This document shows, piece by piece, positions 43,510-47,375 of a stretch of 47,375 bases of DNA. Source of the stretch: an uncultured Pelagibacteraceae bacterium (GTDB lineage Bacteria; Pseudomonadota; Alphaproteobacteria; Pelagibacterales; AG-422-B15); contig CABYIR010000010.1 in NCBI GenBank assembly GCA_902518955.1, forward strand, positions 1 to 47,375, written 5' to 3'. Both the position numbers and the translations under genes were made by a program. Numbering within the stretch: the first letter of the stretch is position 1; each line of letters begins with the position of its first letter. Under the pieces are notes generated by a model. That model saw only the letters and a list, made by a program, of their open reading frames with translations. It was not told the DNA's origin and made no database searches.

Positions 43510-44430
43510 TTATTTTTTTAAAATTTTTTTTATTTTAGAAACTATAAATTTAGAATCTAATCCATATTCTTTTCTTAAATATTTTTGATCCCCCACAATT
43601 GATGAAAATTTATTATTAATTGCTACCATATCAAATTGACAATCGATATTATTTCTAGCAATAACTTCAGCAATAGCACCTCCTAATCCACCATTACAAT
43701 TATGTTCTTCAACAGTAATTAAAACTTTTGTTTTTTTAGCAGCTTTAATTATTGCCTGTTCATCTAGCGGATTAATTGTATGCATGGAAATTATTTGACA
43801 TTTAATATTAATATTTTCTAATTCTTTTGCGGCAGCAAAACATTCTTCAATTATTCCTCCCGCCACAACAATACTTACATCTGATCCTTTTTTATAGATT
43901 AATGATTTTCCTATCTTGTATTTCACATTTTTAAATGGTGGTTTTTTAATTCCACCTTTTTCAATCCTTAAATAGGATACTCCATCTAAATTAACTAATT
44001 TTTTTGTTGCGTGATATGTTTCCCAAGCAGTAGATGGAACAACAACTTTGATATTTGGTATTGATCTCATTACTGCAATATCTTCAGTCGCATGGTGTGA
44101 CATACCTAATGGCCCATAAGTAAAACCACCTCCAGAACAAACAATCGTAAGATTCACATTATGATAAGCGGCATCATTTCTTATCTGCTCCAAACATCTA
44201 AATGTAGCAAAATTTGCAATTGAATATGTAAAAACTTTTTTACCTTCAAGTCCAAGACCAACTGCTATACCGGTCATATTTTGTTCAGCGACTCCAACAT
44301 TTAAATATTGTTTTGGAAAATCTCTTGCAAAAGATTCAAATACTCCGTATCCAAGATCGCCTGTAATAAACATTACATCTTTGTCTTTCTTTGCTAAATT
44401 ATAAAGCTGTTTTGCAAAAGCATCTCTCAT
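43510..44430 (-). CDS. Transketolase subunit, C-terminal half
   Basis: Holds the pyrimidine-binding and C-terminal domains of a two-subunit transketolase. The N-terminus MRDAFAKQLYNLAKKDKDVM is typical of this subunit. NVGVAEQNMTGIAVGLGLEG carries the Glu that activates TPP, and GGFTYGPLGMSHHATEDIAV is the family segment. The C-terminal VEEHNCNGGLGGAIAEVI matches the transketolase/E1-beta fold. Length 306 is usual. It overlaps the N-terminal-half gene by four bases (ATGA), so equal expression is expected. Its place among sugar-nucleotide genes suggests a dedicated glycan-precursor reaction. Confidence 0.92.
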   Translation of the reverse strand: MRDAFAKQLYNLAKKDKDVMFITGDLGYGVFESFARDFPKQYLNVGVAEQNMTGIAVGLGLEGKKVFTYSIANFATFRCLEQIRNDAAYHNVNLTIVCSGGGFTYGPLGMSHHATEDIAVMRSIPNIKVVVPSTAWETYHATKKLVNLDGVSYLRIEKGGIKKPPFKNVKYKIGKSLIYKKGSDVSIVVAGGIIEECFAAAKELENINIKCQIISMHTINPLDEQAIIKAAKKTKVLITVEEHNCNGGLGGAIAEVIARNNIDCQFDMVAINNKFSSIVGDQKYLRKEYGLDSKFIVSKIKKILKK

Positions 44431-45248
44431 GTTCTTGTATTTTTTAATAATTCACTTCTAGCAGATAAAAATTCGTCTCCCTGAGGACTTCTATAGTGCC
44501 AAAGAGTATTATTTTCCATAAAAGAAACACCTTTGCCCTTTGTAGTGTGCGCTATAATGCACGTTGGTTTATTTTTAGAAATTTTATTTTTTCCAAGAGC
44601 AATCTTAATTTTTCTATGATTATGACCATCCACTTCTATAACATTCCATCCAAAAGATTTCCATTTTTGAACAAAAGGCTCAAGTTCTAAAGTCTGATGG
44701 GTACTCTCTAAGCTCTGAAGTTTATTATAATCGATGATAACTGTAAGATTATCTAATTTGTGATGAGATGCAAATAGAATTGCTTCCCAATTGGAACCTT
44801 CATCACATTCGCCATCGCTTAATAATGCAAATACTCTATATTTTTTTTTCTCTAATTTTCCATTTAAAGCAATTCCACAAGATACAGATAATCCATGGCC
44901 TAGTGAACCAGTTGAAAACTCTACTCCAGGAACTTTTATATGTGAAACATGTCCTGACAAATAAGAGCCATTTGAACAATGTTTTGCCAAATTACTAATT
45001 GGGAAAAATTTTTTTTCAGCTAATGCCGCATAAACAGCAGCACCTGCATGACCCTTACTTAATATAAACCTATCTCTCAGTTTATTTTTTGGATTGGTTG
45101 GAAAAATTTTTAGAGTATCTTCATATAGAACTGAAATAATATCTACTATTGATAAAATTGAACCAATATGGGAACTATTTCCAAGACTCGTCATTTGCAA
45201 TGTATGCATTCTGATCTTGCTTGCGAGATTTTCACTTTTTAATTTCAT
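44427..45248 (-). CDS. Transketolase subunit, N-terminal half
   Basis: TPP-pyrophosphate-binding half of the split transketolase. HTLQMTSLGNSSHIGSILS stands where full-length enzymes have SGHPG. The sequence continues with RFILSKGHAGAAVYAALAEK, FSTGSLGHGLSVSCGIAL and the Mg/TPP motif LSDGECDEGSNWEAILFA followed by IIDYNKLQS. Length 273 is normal for the subunit. It lies 2 bp after the aminotransferase gene. A conventional full-length transketolase is present at 17459-19465, so this pair is not needed for central metabolism. Confidence 0.92.
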   Translation of the reverse strand: MKLKSENLASKIRMHTLQMTSLGNSSHIGSILSIVDIISVLYEDTLKIFPTNPKNKLRDRFILSKGHAGAAVYAALAEKKFFPISNLAKHCSNGSYLSGHVSHIKVPGVEFSTGSLGHGLSVSCGIALNGKLEKKKYRVFALLSDGECDEGSNWEAILFASHHKLDNLTVIIDYNKLQSLESTHQTLELEPFVQKWKSFGWNVIEVDGHNHRKIKIALGKNKISKNKPTCIIAHTTKGKGVSFMENNTLWHYRSPQGDEFLSARSELLKNTRT

Positions 45249-45250
45249 AT

Positions 45251-46354
45251 TTATTTATTATAAAAATTTTTAATTGTCTTTATTACTTCAAAGACATCAT
45301 CATCAGAAATAAACATATTAAGCGGTATCATTAATATTTTTTCAAATAATCCATCAGTATAAGGACAGTTTTCTTTGAACCCTAAGTTACGAAATTGATG
45401 AATTGCTTTTCCAGACCATTGTATCATGCTACCAATACCACAATCATGCAAATATTCTCTTAGCTGACATCTATTCTCTGCTTGAATTTCATAATTTTGA
45501 AAAACATCAAAATGATCGCCATTTGAAGGAGCGGGTGGAAGTTTGATTTGTTCAATTGATCTTAATTCACTATCATAAAGTTTAGCTATTTCACGTCTTC
45601 TTGAAACTATTTTGTCATAATTTGATAACATAAAATTCAAAAATGCAGCTTGTAAATTATCCATTCTTGAATTAACACCCCAGCATTTAACATCTCCTGT
45701 CTTTGGGTCCCTTCCATGATCTCTTAACATCAAAATTTTTTCATAAATGTGATCACTATTAGTTAAGATTGCTCCAGCATCCCCGAGAGAACCAAGATTC
45801 TTTGCAGGGTAAAAACTTATCGCTGCAGCGATACCAAAAGTACCAGCTGACTTTCCTCTAAAAGTTGAACCTAATGCCTGTGCAGCATCTTCATAGATAT
45901 CTAAATTATACTTATCTGCTATCAACTGAATTTTATCCATATTACATGTTCTACCATTCAAATGAGTAGGCATAATGGCTCTTGTTTTGTCATTAATTAC
46001 TTTTTCTATCTCGTTGTAATCAATCATTAAATCCTCACCCACTTCTATAGGTTTAGGTACAGAACCAATATGATTTATTGCACTAGCAGTTGCTATCATT
46101 GTATGTGATGAAATAATTACTTCGCTATTACTTTCTAACTCTCCAGCCATTAAGGATAGCTGAAGTCCATCTGTAGCATTTCCAACACCAATTGCATATT
46201 TTGCACCAGTATATTTTGCTAAATTATTCTCAAAATCTGATAAATCTTTCTGCAGAATAAAAGCACCTCTATTACCTACATCCTCAAAAATTTTTATCAA
46301 ATCATTTTTATTATTTTTGAATAAATCAGGATAGTTAAAGAATGGTATCTTCAT
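45251..46354 (-). CDS. DegT/DnrJ/EryC1/StrS sugar aminotransferase
   Basis: PLP-dependent aminotransferase that typically aminates keto-sugars. The fold markers are YAIGVGNATDGLQLSLMA, YEDAAQALGSTFRGKSAG and the PLP Lys185 in FYPAKNLGSLGDAGAI. MLRDHGRDPKTGD and the VNSRMDNLQAAFL stretch follow. Length 367 from the ATG at 46354 is typical. A TTG two codons upstream would overlap the previous stop and is less likely. It starts 2 bp after the cytidylyltransferase gene and 2 bp before the transketolase pair. Confidence 0.9.
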   Translation of the reverse strand: MKIPFFNYPDLFKNNKNDLIKIFEDVGNRGAFILQKDLSDFENNLAKYTGAKYAIGVGNATDGLQLSLMAGELESNSEVIISSHTMIATASAINHIGSVPKPIEVGEDLMIDYNEIEKVINDKTRAIMPTHLNGRTCNMDKIQLIADKYNLDIYEDAAQALGSTFRGKSAGTFGIAAAISFYPAKNLGSLGDAGAILTNSDHIYEKILMLRDHGRDPKTGDVKCWGVNSRMDNLQAAFLNFMLSNYDKIVSRRREIAKLYDSELRSIEQIKLPPAPSNGDHFDVFQNYEIQAENRCQLREYLHDCGIGSMIQWSGKAIHQFRNLGFKENCPYTDGLFEKILMIPLNMFISDDDVFEVIKTIKNFYNK

Positions 46355-46356
46355 AT

Positions 46357-47076
46357 TCAACTTAAAGCCTTACTTACTTTTTTTAAATCTCTATAATTGT
46401 CAACAGGAATAGATTTATTAGACATTGGTATCATCCTGACACTCATTCCTAATTCAAGAAATCTTAATATCTCAATATCTTCTATTTTCTCTAAAGGTGT
46501 TTTTTTACCGTGAACGTAAAATTTATTAAGTAGTTTCTTGGGATATGAATAAATACAAACTTGTCTATGCGCGCTTTTCATTTTACCGCTTTTATCAATC
46601 GGTATGGGAGCGCGTGACATATATAATAGCATATTATTTAAATCAAGAGTAACTTTTGGAACATTTTTATCAGTATGCTGTAAGTCATATATAATTTTAG
46701 TATAACCATTTAATACCTCATCCGGATATTTACTTAAACTGTCTATTAGTTTCTTAATATCTTTTGCATTTATAACAGGTTCATCGCCTTGAACATTAAT
46801 ATAATAATCTGCAACTATTTTTTTTGATGCTTCAGCTACTCTATCAGTTCCTGTTAGACATTTTTTTGATGTAAGTATTGTATTTATTTCATATTTATTA
46901 CAAATATTAATTATTCTTTTATCGTCTGTAGCAACATAGATTTGATTGGATGGACAAGCTTTAGTGCATTGAAAATACGTTCTAACTATCATTGGAACTT
47001 TTTTTATCATCATTAATGGTTTTCCAGGCAGTCTCTTCGAGTTATATCTTGCAGGTATTATAATGACATATTTCAT
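46357..47076 (-). CDS. KdsB-like CMP-sugar synthetase (3-deoxy-manno-octulosonate cytidylyltransferase family)
   Basis: Activates an ulosonic acid with CTP. The N-terminal nucleotide loop is IIPARYNSKRLPGKPL. IYVATDDKRI and TGTDRVAEASKKI follow, then the metal and sugar-binding INVQGDEPVINAKDI and a late EDIEILRFLELGMSVRMI. These match KdsB rather than the NeuA group. Length 239 is close to KdsB (about 250). Because it sits in a locus with an aminotransferase and a transketolase, it may activate a modified Kdo-like sugar instead of, or besides, ordinary Kdo. Confidence 0.85.
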   Translation of the reverse strand: MKYVIIIPARYNSKRLPGKPLMMIKKVPMIVRTYFQCTKACPSNQIYVATDDKRIINICNKYEINTILTSKKCLTGTDRVAEASKKIVADYYINVQGDEPVINAKDIKKLIDSLSKYPDEVLNGYTKIIYDLQHTDKNVPKVTLDLNNMLLYMSRAPIPIDKSGKMKSAHRQVCIYSYPKKLLNKFYVHGKKTPLEKIEDIEILRFLELGMSVRMIPMSNKSIPVDNYRDLKKVSKALS

Positions 47077-47080
47077 TGTA

Positions 47081-47375
47081 CTAATTTAATGCTTTATATT
47101 TTGATTTAGTAATTGTCTTTATAGGAATGAGATTATTTTTATCATATTCATTAAAAATATCTTCTATTAATAATTGGTTTGGATCACCTTTAGAGTATCC
47201 ATCCATACCAGCAAGATATATTTTCTTAGCTCCTGAAGCATTTGCAAATGATAAGGCATATGTAATCCCCAAAGCTTCTTTATTAATGCAGCCATAATTA
47301 TTGAATTCAAAGTTTTTTGGACCGATTTTTAATCCATAGTCAAAAATCTTACTATTTTTAAGCTCTTTTTTAATT
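47081..47375 (-). CDS. C-terminal end of a sugar-locus enzyme, aldolase-associated type (partial)
   Basis: The frame ending at TAG 47083-47081 stays open to the right edge, so only the last 97 residues are visible. A TTG at 47272 is just an internal Leu codon. The segment contains FDYGLKIGPKNFEFNNYGC, then ALGITYALSFANASGAKKIY and LAGMDGYSKGDPNQLLIEDI. The LAGFDGY-like motif is familiar from the C-terminal domain of HMG-CoA-lyase-like aldolases in surface polysaccharide loci and from DUF115-like proteins. That identification is tentative. It lies 4 bp before the KdsB-like gene and belongs to the same operon. Confidence 0.6.
   Translation of the reverse strand, partial: IKKELKNSKIFDYGLKIGPKNFEFNNYGCINKEALGITYALSFANASGAKKIYLAGMDGYSKGDPNQLLIEDIFNEYDKNNLIPIKTITKSKYKALN

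Noticed and set aside
46355-46360. TTG start two codons upstream for the DegT-type aminotransferase
   Set aside because: It would overlap the cytidylyltransferase stop; the ATG at 46354 gives a normal N-terminus (MKIPFFNYPDLF).
47081-47272. A complete 63-residue gene at the right edge
   Set aside because: The TTG at 47272 is an internal codon; the frame is open without stops to the window edge, so this is the tail of a longer gene.
1-47375. CRISPR arrays, insertion sequences, prophage or integrase genes
   Set aside because: No spaced direct repeats, transposase or integrase motifs were seen on either strand.

Overview
The window is 47.4 kb of dense, strongly AT-rich bacterial chromosome (about 30% GC by eye). 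It has short or overlapping gene junctions and no insertion sequences, phage genes or CRISPR arrays. Several gene pairings point to Alphaproteobacteria: a rluD-rpoH pair divergent from a small membrane protein of the DUF6476 type, a TrcR/DUF1013 regulator next to purE-purK, a 36-residue aa3 oxidase subunit IV in front of the split transhydrogenase genes pntAa-pntAb-pntB, and zapA with a DUF4164-like coiled-coil partner. The base composition and compactness suggest a streamlined, probably free-living marine lineage of the SAR11, HIMB59 or AEGEAN-169 kind. That placement is inference; the class is fairly safe, the clade is not.

Layout. 1-2033 holds rluD and rpoH on the plus strand. 2030-17305 is a long minus-strand block. 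In transcription order it carries the coiled-coil gene, zapA, fthC, ymdB, yebC, a small PD-(D/E)XK nuclease, tolQ, tolR, tolA, tolB, pal, cpoB, tilS, ftsH, folP, glmM and purA. 17459-24073 is a plus-strand carbon-metabolism operon, tkt-gap-pgk-fba, followed by efp and an inositol-monophosphatase gene. 24454-28826 carries rpmE, an hsp20 gene with a candidate heat-shock promoter, a quinone oxidoreductase gene, trcR, purE, purK and rpsU. 28830-31804 (minus) is the transhydrogenase operon with the tiny oxidase subunit gene at its head. 31891-34689 (minus) runs from a 43-residue basic microprotein and rpmJ into two alpha/beta hydrolase genes flanking an N-formylglutamate-amidohydrolase-like gene. 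tRNA-Val(GAC) follows, then a mixed stretch with a DUF1329 protein, HisN-type phosphatase, SET-domain protein, SCP2 protein, AlkA-type glycosylase and TrhO. From 39623 to the right edge every gene is on the minus strand and concerns surface polysaccharide: Wzz-like, CapD/FlaA1-like, an initiating sugar transferase, a two-subunit transketolase, a DegT-type aminotransferase, a KdsB-like cytidylyltransferase and the C-terminal end of another enzyme.

How the genes fit together. Heat-shock control (rpoH), an FtsH protease of the kind that degrades RpoH in E. coli, and an Hsp20 chaperone share the window, and both ftsH and hsp20 have RpoH-type promoter candidates. The Tol-Pal envelope system is complete from tolQ to cpoB. 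Between yebC and tolQ, where many alphaproteobacteria carry ruvC-ruvA-ruvB, there is only one short gene. Its motifs match archaeal/phage Hjc-type Holliday-junction resolvases, so it may replace or back up RuvC.

Points most worth a second look are that nuclease, the uncharacterised basic microprotein translationally coupled to rpmJ, a rpsU gene whose strong Shine-Dalgarno sequence points at an AUA codon rather than the upstream AUG, and the right-hand sugar locus with its split transketolase.
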